DNA of 64,000 nt from the NCBI GenBank assembly GCA_029721515.1, contig CM056556.1, positions 11,614,098-11,678,097 of the forward strand, given 5' to 3'. This DNA is from Synanceia verrucosa. Its lineage: Eukaryota; Chordata; Actinopteri; Perciformes; Synanceiidae. A program made the position numbers and the translations under genes. Shown in pieces: positions 21,641-35,905 of the stretch (its first letter is position 1; every line of letters starts with the position of its first letter). The notes under the pieces are model-generated. The model was not told where the DNA came from. It did no database searches and worked only from the letters and a program-made list of their open reading frames with translations.

Positions 21641-24600
21641 CATATAACATCAGTCAATACATATGAAATTGTATGGTGAGAAAATGTCAAAAGGGATGAA
21701 GAGCAGCATGAAGCTGTCTGCAAAGGATTCTAAGCAACACATCCTCCTTTCCACCACGCCAAACAGGAGAAGACAGATGTCCTCGTCACCACCATGCCAC
21801 GCAGTACCAAAAGATGAAGCCTCCATCACCACCACCACCACCGAAGAAGAAGAACGTTGCAGACTCCACAAAGCAGTGATGTTTGCAGAAACAGACATCT
21901 CACCTCTCAAAGAGCCGTTAGTTGTGCTCAAATTACACTCTGCACCATGTCCACTTATACTATTCAACGTATGTAATGAATAAAAGCCTGCATCTTTGAA
22001 AAATGACTTGAAGCCTGTCGCTCTGCACACGTCAGTTTGCTTTTTCTAACTAATGCTACTCAGAGAAATGGAGCTAAAGGAGAGACAGTCTTATCACTTC
22101 TGCATGAGAACCAATTTTGAACCGTCTGGCTATAAACTCTGAGAAAATGTAAAAAAAAAAAAAAAAAAAAAATGCTGTATTATAATATTTGACAGGTGGT
22201 ATTTACAACACAGCAAGTGTACTGTGACAGAATATATTCTAGTCTACTTCAGACAGCAGAGTGACACTGGGGACGGCACACTGTGGCACCATCATCAGGT
22301 CAGTCTTTCTATTTGTCCAGTGGTTTGGTTTATGACCAATTATTATCTATTCATGTTTAGTGCTGATTGGCAAATGTTAACTAAGACAGTGACCACGGTC
22401 AATATCAGACCTGCTTAACCTCAGCATAGTGAGCATGTAGTAGCTGTGTCATACGTGGGAAAAACAGAGTGAGCGTACCAGGGGTGGTCTGGTATCACCC
22501 TGAAGATGTTTATGTTGCAACAATGATCAGCTCACTTTACAATATCCTGTTTCTTACACAGCTATTATTGAAAAAATCCATCATTTCACACAAAATGGTC
22601 CTCCAGAATCTGATATCAGAATTTCATCCACAACAATGGTCTGTTATATATAGCAATGAGCTGCTATGATGAAATTAGAGTCGTAAATGACCAGTCAAAA
22701 TCAAGCATTCAACAAAGCAGAGTGATGTTGATTTTAACATTTTGCTCAAAACACCGCTTCATCCTCACTGAGCCTCTACCATGGATGTAGATACATATTT
22801 TGAACAATACTGCAATAAAAAACAGCTATTTGATAAGATTTCTTTAACATTGCTTCAAAGAAAACAGATACTGAACTTTGTGTGCTTGAATGTTTTGAAC
22901 AGATTCGATATTTCAGATAACTGAATGTGACTTTGATGTTGAGGTCTTTCATGACGTATTCTTGTCATCTGCTCCTCATTTCTGGCTACAGCGAGTGAAA
23001 CGCTCACTCAGCTTAACAGATTTTCCTACCACACGCGCATCAAAACAGACTTACGCTTCATAATATCAATTCATACAGCATGACGATGCAATGTCTCGGC
23101 GTAATGGTAAATTTAACATTTTCATGTGCCAGTCTGAGCACCAGAGGTCATTCTCAGGGCAGTGTTTTGCTGATTGCTGTCAATTATGAGTGACCCGGCT
23201 ACTGTGTGGCTCAGCTGTTTGCTGTGTCATGCTTTCAGAGTTTCACTAATTGCCTCAATGAATCCTGCCACCATAGCACACAACTCATTAATGCTGACAC
23301 AGACTACTAATTAGTTAAGTGGGGGCATTCAGGCAGCTGATAACTTGCATTCTTATTATTTCTGCTTTTTGAGCAACCATAGTAACATTTCATTATCTAC
23401 TCAAAACACAACAACTTCATCAACAGCCTGTTAGGTATAAATGTTATTTTCAGCTTATCATTAATTAATTGAGGAGCGATCAGAACATGGTTATCATGTG
23501 CGACACATTGTCACAGAGTGAGGATTTGAATTTCAGGCAAAGATGAGGTGAAAACAAAAATCAGGACATCAAACCAAATAACAAAAAAAACTCTTCATAC
23601 CCAGGACATCAAAGATAATCTACCTGAGTTGAACACCATCTATGTATCCTCATATCATATTAATGCCCTCATTAAAAAGCCCAACAACTGCTCGTCTCTT
23701 TATTTATTCCAAAAAAACATCTGGATATCATCACAACTATCATTTTCTGTATCTTTCTGTTCTTCCCCTGGGGATCAATAGTTAACAACTAATAGAGTGG
23801 CTCCTGCATGGATTTAATTGGTTCCCTTGTCCAAAATAGTAGTGACAAACTTGTATATTCATTGATGAGAAGAAAATGTGCTCAGGAGAGGCAGGAACCA
23901 AAAGAGGAACAGTGCACAATAAAGGTGACGACATGGCAAAGCATTCGATAATTTATCTACGATCTGTCTGAATGCAAAATATATAAATGCAACCAGCCAA
24001 TCCTTGCATTTCAGCTGGGGGAAGTTTGTAAAAGTGCACTGTCACTTTGATCTATTGCATGCTGTAAATTAGGTTTTTGCTGTTCTCTTCACTGACACAA
24101 ATGAAGCCTTTTGGATTCCAATTATATTATAATATATATATAGGAATAGAAGTTACTTGAATATTATATACATTATTCATTCATTCTAACTTTTTTTAAA
24201 TGGTGACGGCTCATCATGAGGACATTCCTGGTGTAAAGTTAGTCAGGAGGACGACTCTAAAACAGTTTAGTGGACTAAAGGTTGAAAGTGTGCAAGTGAA
24301 CACAACACCCAAAATGAGTAGCACATGATTTTAGGAAATAAAGGAATCTCTCATAAAAACACCTTGAAGCATTTGCTATGCTTAATCCTAGTAATGTGCT
24401 AGAATCATGAGAGTGCAGCGTTTTCAAATGCCCCAATTGTTTTTAGTGCCTTAACCAGAAATACACTTAAGGCAGTTCAGTGCATCTGCTCCAAACCTGA
24501 CTGGATGAATGAGTCAGAAGTGATGTTTCAAACGTCCCTCCTGCAGTGAGCCGTAGAAGCATATCAAATTATGTGCATCAAAAATTATCCAGGGCATTTT

Positions 24601-25348
24601 GTCCTCGGCACGTAAACATTACAGCACCTTGAGAGAAAATACAAAGTGAAGATGCTATTTCAACTGATGAAATCAGTGTATTGTTTAGTCTACTATCAGA
24701 AAAAAAGTATAGAATTATCACAATGCATTTGGGACAATTTGAAAACTGGCATTCCTTCTTCACAAATTACTTTTAATTTTGATTTGAGGTTGTTGATTGC
24801 ATCCTAATGAAACTGCACCTGTGTGCTAAGCATGCAGAACTATGGTGGGTGATGTGAAAATGTGTATGATCCTTTTACTGGAGAAAAATGGTGGCTGGCT
24901 CCAAGAAGATCTAGTTTAGTTTGTTACACACTAAAGAAAACATAAATTACACTGTATTCCATTCGTGCTGATAGATCCCCCCCAAAAGCTACACACTGTT
25001 CCTTTAAATGAGTAATAAACTGTCTGTGTAAATTTCCTGTCAATCAATAAATAAAAAAACATTTCATCACTGGAATGTGACAAAGTGTCACTGCTCATTG
25101 AACCCACTGTACTGTACCTGACCTAAAGATTACTGTCATCTTGAAAACTGCAGTTTATGCTGTAATGTAATGATGCACCCAAAGAAAGGTACACACTTCA
25201 GCACTTCTGATATTAACAAAAAATGTTTTAGGGGCAAAAGAATAAAATTAGTTTGAGATTGCACAAATAATTTATTAACATCCAGTCACCACTGACAGGA
25301 AAGACAGGCAGACAGACTGCAGGCACTGGTTGAGCAAAGGGGTATGAG

Positions 25349-25384
25349 GGCAGGCAAGCATGAAGGCAGGCAGGCAGACAGGCA
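25349..25384. repeat. Imperfect (GGCA)n tract
   Basis: Several GGCA units are interrupted by AGCATGAA. This makes the complementary strand read as Cys/Leu/Pro-rich frames (25228-25614) that are not genes. Confidence 0.8.
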
Positions 25385-25907
25385 AAGAAATGTGCCCTTC
25401 TCTGTTCTATAATAACTGGACAACTCAGCCATTTCATTGTTGCCTCTCTGCAGATCTGTCTGGGAGTAGCATCATCCGATTCATTGGCAGAAATGTGTGG
25501 GAGAGAAAAGAACCTGCCAAACCTCCACATCGAGCTCGGGTTAACAAGACAAAAAGTTACGCTCCAAAGATCTGTAGGGAAAGAGAGGGAGCCCATGGTA
25601 AGACTGAACACCATCTCTACTGCGCTCTCTTAAACTTCTGCATCTAATTGTGAGGCTGAGCACACGGCTGTGATACTCCAGTTGGATACAGATTCTTTAA
25701 TCTCTCTTTTTATATGACATCGCCATGTAATCTCCATCTAGCTACGCAGGGAGCAGCCAGAGAGGCAGGAAATGAAATCAATGCTGTGCCTCTGCACTGG
25801 GTGTTACTTCATTAGCATGGGCACTACAGATGTAGCAGTAAATCTGATTTATGAAAGGGCGAAGACGAAAGCGCCACAGACAGACACAGGGATTAATAAT
25901 AAGAGAT

Positions 25908-25959
25908 GATAGGGACGCCCAATGTTTCGCCACGATAGGGACGCCCAATGTTTCGCCAC
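25908..25959. repeat. Perfect tandem duplication of 26 bp
   Basis: The unit GATAGGGACGCCCAATGTTT followed by CGCCAC occurs twice head to tail (25908-25933 and 25934-25959) without a mismatch. Each unit has three CpGs, unusual in this CpG-poor neighbourhood. Confidence 0.97.
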
Positions 25960-25987
25960 AGCTTCAACAATGTTTGACATTGAAGGC

Positions 25988-26012
25988 ATACGTATACAGC
26001 AGGTATACGTAT
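25988..26012. repeat. Perfect 10-bp inverted repeat, 5-base loop
   Basis: ATACGTATAC at 25988-25997 and GTATACGTAT at 26003-26012 are exact reverse complements around AGCAG. Each arm is itself nearly palindromic (GTATAC, TACGTA). It lies 28 bp right of the 26-bp duplication. Confidence 0.93.
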
Positions 26013-27707
26013 ACTGTTAGATTGATTATTTAAAATTCTAACTGATTTTCATTACCTGAAGAACAGTACTAAAAGTCAAAAACAATTTGCTGTAAATAGA
26101 AAATGCAGGTTACACAGGTATCCAGTGATCAACACAGAAATTATTTTTGAATTCCCCTACTTACGTTATTTTGCTTTTCTTTACACATCTGTTTCACTAT
26201 ATTGCACCGTGGTTGTGGTAACACTGATTTGCATCAGCCAGCACAGTTAAGTAAACTGGATTTAACTGGGCTCAGTGTTAATCTTCATGACACCCTCACA
26301 ATGTTAATCTGTGATTTTAGGACTTGTGGCAGGTTTTAATGTTGGACTTCATTAGCTCACACCTCTCCTTCACACCACAGGGCAGAGAAAGGCCCATTAC
26401 CCTAATTACTAACCAACAATATTTCAGTTACAGCAGTATATTATCCTCAAAATGTAATAAAAAATAAGTAACATCCATGCAAATCAATCCAAATAACAGA
26501 GTCCAAACTAAATTATTTTGCCAAACTGCATCAACACAATCTGGTAAACACATGGAGTGATGTCACATATATTGTTACATTTAATCAAGTTTGTAAATTG
26601 CTCTGGTGAAAAATAATCAGCCAACTTCATAAACTCTTCTTTCATTAGTGAGCAACTATGTGGGGTACATCTGGACACCAGCTGTGAGGGGACCACGGCC
26701 ATTAGAGGTCAAAAGGTCTGGGTGACGACATCTAATCCTACGGTAGCTATGGAGACGTCTTGGAAAAGTAAGTGGCTATACAGTTCTCATAGGAGAACTA
26801 TTGATGGAACCACCCATCCCCATTTCTGAAAAACAGAGATTCCAAATGATTAGTTGCATGCCCCTGTGGGACGGAGAAGCAGCTCAGGAGGGGGGATGTG
26901 TAATTCAATTAGTCCCACAGTTCTGCACCAAAGGGAGGCAGACAGACCCATCTGATTGAGACATCCAGGATGTGCAAGCCTGCTGGATGCACAGAAGATA
27001 TTGGCAGCAAATCATTAGTGCTGCTGGTTTGAATTAACAATAATCTCACTCACTAAACGACTGCTGGGAATAAATAAACCCAGGAATCTGTGCACTTGCC
27101 ACACCGAGCAGTTCCTCCCTCTAAAAAAATACCCTCAGTGATTCTTATCTGCACAAAGAGTGGCTGAATGAGGAGGGCTAGCAGAGTGCAGAGTGAGCCG
27201 CCTTACATGACAAGCCAGCCACATTCTAAGCAATGCCTCTGAGCTTGTGCCATGTGTCGAGGACACCGTCTCCCACTGAAGCGGCACACAGATCGCCCTT
27301 TCAGAGCAAAACCTCCTCCACTGTCTCTCTGTCCCACCTCCCAGCGGGGAATTCTTAAAGCTTCACAGTGCCTCACTCCATGAGATTCCCGTAATTTATG
27401 ACAGCCTTTTCCCAGGCACAGAGAAATCAAATCAAACCGTAAATATAGCGCATGTTTCCCAGTATGAGCTGTTCACATGGACCGTAAATCACAAATAAAT
27501 GCCAAAGATCCTGACAGTCATTAAATAACAGCATCAATAATCCCAGCAGCACTCCATTTGATTTTGGATCATGAAAAGGGCACGATGGAGAATGAATGAG
27601 ACACAGCAGAAACAAATCAGAGGGAATTAAGAATCACCAGGGGCACTGAGAGGCACATCAACTACTTCATAAGGGAGGATCCTCAGATGTGATCATTAGC
27701 ACTGGAA

Positions 27708-27720
27708 TGACCTTTGACCT
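27708..27720 (-). promoter_or_regulatory. Perfect DR1 nuclear-receptor site
   Basis: The plus strand TGACCTTTGACCT reads AGGTCAAAGGTCA on the minus strand, two perfect AGGTCA half-sites one base apart. DR1 is the established element of HNF4, RXR/PPAR and COUP-TF. No gene start is nearby, so if it is functional it is a distal element. Confidence 0.45.
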
Positions 27721-30700
27721 CAGGCTGGCACACACACCTGGCTATGTTATATGACTCCATCCCTAGCAGTGGTGTCGTCTCGTGGTACAGCCCCGGCGGA
27801 GTCTACTGCGGGTGGTCAGCTAGCCTCTATTGGCTGCAGGTCCATCAATCTCCTGTCTGTGGAAACTGAACACCGATAGAGAGAAGCAAACAGCTGCCAT
27901 ATCGTGGACCGAACAGATGGTAATGGTGGCAAGAAATTAACACTGTATCATTTTAAAGTTATACACAGTATCTCAACCAGGCAAAGAAAAGATAAGGCTG
28001 AAATACTTATTAGTATTAAAGCTTAAAAAAATGCACTTCTCAGGCTGTGCCATGGATTGTTGAATGCTTTTTTTTTACATTATATATTCTTTTAGAAATA
28101 TTTGGAACAGCTCAGTGCATGCACCACTGGCAATTTGTTCACATCTATCAGGAGACGTGGTTTTGATGTTTTCTTGATGAAAATGAATACTGCTTATTGT
28201 ACAAGAGAGTTTTAGTAATGACAATGGCTCATACAAGATCATTCAGTGATGCAAGTTTGTCATGATCAATGACGCTCAGTGTCTGAAGGGGCAGATGATA
28301 TGGAAGTCTTGGATGCAGAGTGATGCAGCATTTCTAAAACAGTCGTGTTTTGATACATTCCTCATATTGGATTCACAGAATGATCAGGGATTTTATATGA
28401 GCTATGTTTTTGCCCAGAAGGAGAGCTAAAGTGTGCCACACCTGCATGTCATCCCCAGATGCCATGGAGTTAGGTACTATGTGACTGCTGCACAGTGTCC
28501 TCAGTAATGCAAATCAACAGCAACCACTTCACCTGTGCCGACTGCATTGACAGAAATATGACAATTCAGTATTTCATGCCGACTGCTGCTGCAGTGAAAA
28601 TGTTCGATGGCTTCCCTGAAGAAAGTGGTGAAAAAGTGATTCAAGCTGCCTTGAGATGCCCACATTATACTTGGTGCCAAATTAAACTTGTGCTTATAGA
28701 CGTCTAAATTTCATGATTAACCTTTAATATGCATAAAATTCCATTGGGATCAGAATATTCCTTATAGATTTAACATCAGCATATTGGGTAACACATATTG
28801 GGCTGCTTTTGACTGCTACAAAACTGTGGTCTGTCCTTACAGCAAAGCATATTAAGGGTTTGAGATCAAAGCTAAGCCGTTACTTTATCCAAGTAGCCTC
28901 TGTTTCATCCAATTAATACAGCATACAGTTATTAGCAGTCCGGATATTCTGCATTGAAAAAAGAGCCATTCTTACAGCGTGAGTGCTGAGGAAGCCTTCG
29001 TGACAACATGCATAGAGCAGGCATATATAATAGTTGCCCTATTTAAGGCATTTTCAACACGTCTCTTCTTAGATTCATCTCGTGCTGTATTGAACAGGCA
29101 GGGCATCACTGAAACAATAACCACTAGCTTTGATGGCTCATTGACTTTGACAACATGATTCACAGCTGTGTGAATAAATTTAACAACGCCTCTATAAATA
29201 ACACCATTATTCTATGGAGTAACTGTATTATCGCACCGCACATGTTCACCAGCAGGTTGTCAAAACAGAATAGCTTCAGGGAAGACGTTAGAGAGCATAA
29301 TGGAAGAGAAATAATCAAATAGGTATAATGCCCACATAATATGATGGCTATTAGTGCTCATATAGCCTGGAGTCTACTTCTTTCCTCCACTGCAAAGGTC
29401 AAATGATGTGATGACTCCATGTTATGAAGAGATGAATGAACTAGCCACACAACATCCAGGAGGCGTTCCTAAGAAACAAAGGTCCAATCCAGCTTTACAG
29501 CACGTTAAACTTACCCAGCATTAGCAGTCATACAATATCAGTGACAGGCCAAGATGCATTGATACAATGATGGGTAGAGAGATTATATTTGAGTCTGCTT
29601 TAGGAGATTGTTGCTATCACTTCTCTTCAGTGGCTGCTGACACAGAGGAAATTGAACACAAACACAAACTCAAGTCAGCTCATCAGCTTTGATTCATCAG
29701 ACAAAGCACGTTCTGAAGAAAGTCAACATTTATATTCAGCCCTCGTTCAGCTCCAAGAACAACAGCGTACCCGCAAACAAGGTTACAGTATGAAACATCA
29801 GGATTTCGTTTAATTAATGCATGATTTGAATTAAAATGTCCTCCTTTGCTAATGATTTTGTGCCATCAGACCGGGTGACCTTATTCCCACAGCGACCATT
29901 TAGAAGTTGTGTCGCACTCGACCCAGAGGATCAGCATGACAACGAAGGTTGAGCCAACGCATTCATGAGGGCAGATGGAATGAGTTATAAAATTGGATAT
30001 GAGAAAATACGTCAGATGCTGTAGCCTACTTATGATCTATAGATCATTAGCTAAAATTAATATTTTTTCTATAAATTCCTTGTTTCACTTTCTAAAGAAG
30101 CAAAATATGTCATATATTAAATACAGTCTAGAAAGCCAACAGCAGAAATGAATAAAACAATAAATCTGAACGGCCATTCATTTTCAGTAATAATGTAGTC
30201 ATTCGATATGCACCCCTATTGATATGACACCTTCTGTCAAATAGTTTTTTGTGTGTTAGTTCACAGTTGTCAACCTTGTCTTTAGGCCATTTTTTGATCT
30301 CCACCAACTCTTATATATTGTATATGTGAATAAATGTGTCTCTTTAGAGGCTCTGTTCACCAGCTAGTCACTGAGTGTGTTTGGAAATGAACAGTAAGTG
30401 TACAGGGTATTTAAGAGCTGTGTCATGGAGAACAAATCTCTGCTGCCACTAGAAACCATTTAGGTTTGGCATTGCGTGTGATCCCTTTCATATGCTCATT
30501 TAATCTATTGGTAACATAAAAATATTAATTTGCGCAGCTTTATGGAGAATGACCTAATAATATTAGTCATTACAGAAAATGACAAATCTTTTGTTCTTAA
30601 TAAGCACTAGAGATTGTACTGAACGATCCATCAACGTGACGATGACTGGAAAGGACCACAACACTGGAGAGACACATCAATAGATATTTCGTTAGAATAA

Positions 30701-31129
30701 CTGATTCATTCTTGAGATTTTTCTTTGAGCGACACGGTAGGTTATATGTGGGCTGTACTCGCTCTTCAAGGCTCAGTTTCCCCATACAGAATGTGGTCTA
30801 AGTTCACATTCTGATGATTTATGATGAGTACCAATACAAATCACGCCAGGTCTCCTCAGTCAACTTTATCATCCCATCTCAAAAAACAGGACAACCAATG
30901 TAATCCTAGCTATTGCCTTCCACTGAGGGTAACCGGAGAGTCCCTCTGCTCTTAACACAAGGTCACTGCACTGCTGATGAGCTGAATATACAAGGCTAAA
31001 GTAACACAATCACTTAGACAGTACAGCATCCAGCTGCTAGATGCACTTTCACCACGCTAAAGTGAAAGGATTTCCACAAGTGTGTGTCAGAGCAGTCCAC
31101 AGTTCTTCTTTTGAGACACAAGGTGCTGA

Positions 31130-31135
<6 letters not shown>

Positions 31136-31163
<28 letters not shown>
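31136..31163. repeat. (AG)n microsatellite
   Basis: Fourteen uninterrupted AG units. They produce Glu-Arg or Ser-Leu repeats in the frames at 31041-31332, which are artefacts. Confidence 0.95.
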
Positions 31164-31167
<4 letters not shown>

Positions 31168-34100
31168 CGCTCGGTCAGCAACCCTTGCAGCCTGCAGAGG
31201 ATCAGAGCAGAGGACAGCAGTGATTTCAGTGCTGCTCTTCAGACAGAAGAGTCCTTCCCCCTCCAGGCACTCACAAAAACAGCCTGCTGTGCACACAAAG
31301 GTCCTGACGGCTCTCAATTAACCTTGATGTGAAGCTACTGGCTTGTCAACTCCCCCTAAAACAAGATGAACTGTGCCATTCAACAGCAACATCATTTTGT
31401 TTACTTTATCTGTCTGTTATTCCATCTCCTCTCTATCCCAGTGCAGCCAGCCTTTTGCACCCTTGGCCCCAAAATTGTGTACGCCTCTCAACCCTTGGCA
31501 AATAAAAACACATTGGGACTACTTCAAAATGATGCTCTTTTATTATTTCTTTAAGTAAAACAATTGTTTCATAGCTAAAAAAAAAAAAAACCATGTCACA
31601 TAATGTGATTATTGTCCGAATTGTGTTGTGGTGCAGGACCCCGACCACTCAGTTTTATTTGGCTGTGGTGCATCACTGATGCAGATCGATGGTGAGTGCT
31701 TCGCTCACTAGGATCTCTGCCCCACTGTCATTGACCTCCAGCTCCTGTGGTGTTCCTAGGAGACCCCTTGCACTCCCATCATGCTGATGCAGGGGGCAAA
31801 ACATCAGAGCCTTTAAGAGTGAGCTCTAATGTGCTTCCTTTGCGATACTGGCCACAACAAACACTACCAAAAGCAACAGCAGTAGCAACACAAAAATGAT
31901 AATAATACAAAAGATCTCAACAAATAATGTACAGTGTAGAGAAGTAATAATATTCCTTCCATTATGTCTCATAACACAGCCAAAAGACACGTCATTATCA
32001 GTGTACCTTCAAATATACTACTATACTACTACTAATAGTACTCAGCAGAGACAAGTAGATGCTGAGCACTAAAAATAAACTGGGCTGGTTACACACGAGG
32101 TGACAAGCAGCAATTACAACTGAACAAAGACTACCAGGTGATAAACTGTGTTCTATGGATTCTGTGACCATTAAAATCCAACTCAGCATTTTGCACTGTA
32201 AGAACAGCTCATCATGTACTCAAAATGGATTCTTAATTGTGTTCACTAAACTCATCCAGAGAAACATGTCAGAGACCAAAAGGCATTTGCTGAGCCCCCA
32301 TTTCCAGAGGCTATTTATCACATGATGCTTAGCACAGGTATCACATGGTCCTGATAATCAGTTTTCCTCAGGCAGAGTGGGTCGTGTTCCTAATCATGGC
32401 AGTGTTCATCTGTAACACCAAAACAGACAGGCAACAAATCAAGTAGTGTCAATTGCACATTTATTCTCTGCCGCTTCACAAGTACAGCTGAATGCTAATG
32501 AAGTAATTGGCTCAATTTGCAGCAGACTATTCCAAATTTCATCGAAAATACTGTAGCTTTTGCAGATGCTCGCTCAAGGCTAAATCAAAATCTGACATAA
32601 TAACCAAAACATACACACAAATGAGATAAGGTGAAAGAAAATTAATTAAATTAACCACACCTGACAAAATACCTACATTTACTATAAATTCTATATAAAA
32701 TGAGCCAGGCAGCCAAAGGTAAGTAGACAGCTATTTACTTAAGCTGGCAGCTGGTGCTCAGGGAACCTCTTTTCTTTCATACCACTAACCCAATTTGGTA
32801 GCACGTAATATTTGCATGACAGGAACGCCAGACCCGTAATCCGCTACTTCTAACTGGCATCTCATTTGACCTGCTGATGAGGCGGTCATGGCTACACTAC
32901 TGCCTGACCTGAAGCATGCCACACCAGCATCTACTGACCTACTTCTGTGTCTGCTTACACATCACCAGCACGGGCGACTCATGAACAGTAAGTACTGTAC
33001 TGTACAGCAACCCCTAAGGACTTTGTTATATCACCACTTGGTACTACACCTTGGTACTACCACACTTACCAATTGGCAGATTTTCACATTGTGCTCAAAT
33101 ATAACAAATGATGTCATACTGTACACCATGTGCTGACCACAAATAGAAGGAGAAAACAACAATTAATTGCTTCCTTCCTTTTTTATCTTCGATTAAAACA
33201 CAAAAAGGAAGTTAAAAGTACTGAATGCAAGATTGGGGGCATTCCTATTGCCTCCATATGGCTCTCAAGATGGTGACAGCAATGGCGATGAATGGTCCTC
33301 AGCAAAGCATGGAGAAGCACGAGACACAGAGGGAGAGTGACTGTACTCTCACTGCTCAGGTGAGATGTTACTCTATATCTTAACATAACTATACAAATGA
33401 TCTTTTAATATTGACCCATCCCACGTGATGTTATAGTGTCATGTGACCCAGAAAGTGCAGCCATGATGTGTGTGATTCAACAGGCTTGAACCATCAGACT
33501 TGAACGAGGGATGTTATTTTTCAGGACTCTTTGGCTTCTAGCTCTCTGAGTTTTTGTCACACAATGATGAGTGAGACCTCTTCGTTTTCAGCAGCTCACC
33601 TGCTTTCATTACGGCATCCGGTTTGTGTGGTTAGCTTTGAGTGACGATCGCAGCAGATGCAATAAAGCTACTTAGCACTCTAAACAATTGCTTATGGTTT
33701 GATTTGTGTTTCATGTAGGTGACAATGCTTGATAGAGGCTTTTAGCTGAGATTCTCCCCATCATTTTGGTGTGCCACGTGTTTGGATTGGAGCTTTCTAA
33801 TCCTATACTATCCTGTCCTAAACTAAACTAGCCACACACCAGGGCTCAAGAGGGTAATGACGTGTTGTTTATCTGATGACCTACGTAACAAAAATGTAAA
33901 CAAACTGTGGCTGTGGTGAGATGAGACTGTGCAGGATCAACAATTGAGTGACCTGTGGATGTACTAAAACTGATATGCAATATAATGCCAACAAGTAACC
34001 CGATGTGAGATCAACCTCACATCAAATGTGAAAGCACACTGGGCTGTGGTCAAGTGTTTCGCTGATGAAAAAAATGACCCATCTGCATTACAGCTCTCTC

Positions 34101-35675
34101 ATATTGACTGCCTGCCACAGTCATCAGGCTGAGGAAAAATACAGGAAATTATGAATTTGGATTGATTTGAACTAGTGGAGGACGGCAGCCAGCTTATACA
34201 TCTACATCTTGTTCTATAGAAACAGATCTGGACGTGAGCCAGGCCCTAAGGAGGCTGTGATCAGAGAGACAGCAGCGAGCTCTATTTCACCAACAAACAC
34301 CAAACACAAAGGCTGGGTCACAGCGACAGCATGGGGTGTGTTGTAGTTTCCACCTCCCACACACCCATGCATTAAATATGGTTCAACAATCACACTCTCC
34401 AATGACTCTTAAACCCCATACTTCCCACCCCCCCTCCAGCTGAACATTTCCTGGGGAATTCCAACCAGGAATGTATTCTTGATGACGGAGCAACTGCAAC
34501 AGCTGAGAGGAAAATCACTTTCTAATGAACAGCACAGGAACACAGTTGAGGCTTTGTCTTTAACGATTGTTTGTTCTCAACCCTTTGTGGATCAAAATAC
34601 TTACTAGGGATGTATGACCTTGTTTTGGTTATTTATGGAGCAGTTTAGGGATGGCGTGTTACTCCCTGGGTTGCACAATTTGAAAGAACGCTGAGTAAAA
34701 GAACTTCATGAGAGCACGCGGTGCATTTAAAGACCATGTTTGAGACTTGTGATTCCCACTAAATTAGGTGCCGAGTTGAAAGAGTGAACTAAAGTTGTTG
34801 TAGCAGAGATACCCTTAATAGCTTCCCATAATACAGAATCACTGTGCTAATGGCCTCTCCAATAGCTTGCAATGAGTGTTAAAAAAGCCCCGTTTAAATA
34901 GTGCTTGGTTTTAATTACCACTGCAAAGTGAAACTGCAGTATCTAATATTTCAAAAGATTGGGCAGGAGGAAATGTCGGATGCTGACAATATCTACGAGT
35001 TTCTGCTACTTTTTATGTGTTGAAACTTTTCAGATTTCTTTTGGCACAAGTTTACAAACGTTGCTTTTGTAACCTTGGGTCTTGAGAATAGTATCTAGTG
35101 TTGTGTTTGATAGAGCAGTGAGCTTTTATCAGTTGCCGCTGGCAGATGCATGCAGCATGTGAACTTGTGACATTGTTGGTGCTGTGATCTAATTATATCT
35201 GTGTACTTTTGTGGGAAAGTGTGCAGTGCTCATTGCAGATGCTCAGATTGGTAACTCTGCTTCTGTATGAAACATGGGCAAAGGGCTCATATTGTGAATA
35301 TAAGTGCAGCATACCACAGCTGAGATTTAGATAGCTTCAGTATTTCCGCACTATTAGATATCTGAATGCACAACTCTATGTGCACACACGACGAGCTGAT
35401 CTGTCATGGCTAGTCTAAACATAAACACATTAATCCTATAGACAATCCAGCTCAATTCCATTACAAGAGGAAGGTATTTAGGATGCAGAAAGCCCTCCAC
35501 AACTATGTAATCTGGAGATTATTCTCTGTTGGCGCATTTGATCAATTTGGCGTTCTATAAATCTTTTTTCTAGACATCATAACCTGATATGTTAACACAT
35601 TTGTTATCATCTTAATCATTATGTAGATCGAGGTATTAAAGACAAAAAGTCTGTCCTCAATAAAAGAAATGCTTG

Positions 35676-35905
35676 GTTGACTAACACTTTTACGATTAAT
35701 CCACTAATCCATTGGTTGATTTAGATCGACAGACCTTTAAAGATGAGTTTTTCCAAAATAATCACAAGCAAAAAACACCACTTTAAATCTTGTCTTTACC
35801 AGATATGTGCTCACATATTTCTTGGAAATAAGCATGAAAAAGCATCAGAAGGTGACTAAAAGAATTTTAGTAGACTAATTAACTAGGAGAGGGCAGCCTT
35901 ATAAC
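35676..35905. repeat. Possible diverged inverted-repeat element
   Basis: The left end TGGTTGACTAACACTTTTAC and the right end TTTTAGTAGACTAATTAACTA share a GACTAA-type motif in roughly inverted arrangement. The right end runs into GAGGGCAGCC, a context I associate with old fish MITEs. The match is weak. Confidence 0.3.

Larger units (their letters stand above)
21641..27707. other. Non-coding interval
   Basis: No coding exon recognised. It contains a 22-bp poly-A run at 22151-22172, a homeodomain-type palindrome at 23306-23315, (GGCA)-like repeats at 25349-25384, the 26-bp tandem duplication at 25908-25959 and a hairpin at 25988-26012. The remainder looks like unique intergenic or intronic sequence. 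Confidence 0.65.

Noticed and set aside
21650..22030. Overlapping frames of 126 and 106 residues on opposite strands
   Set aside because: They abut or overlap a dispersed repeat, resemble no protein family, and mirror one another in composition.
34453..34462. GGGGAATTCC, an NF-kB consensus match upstream of c2cd4
   Set aside because: The motif is degenerate; several matches are expected by chance in a window this size, and it is 6 kb from the gene.
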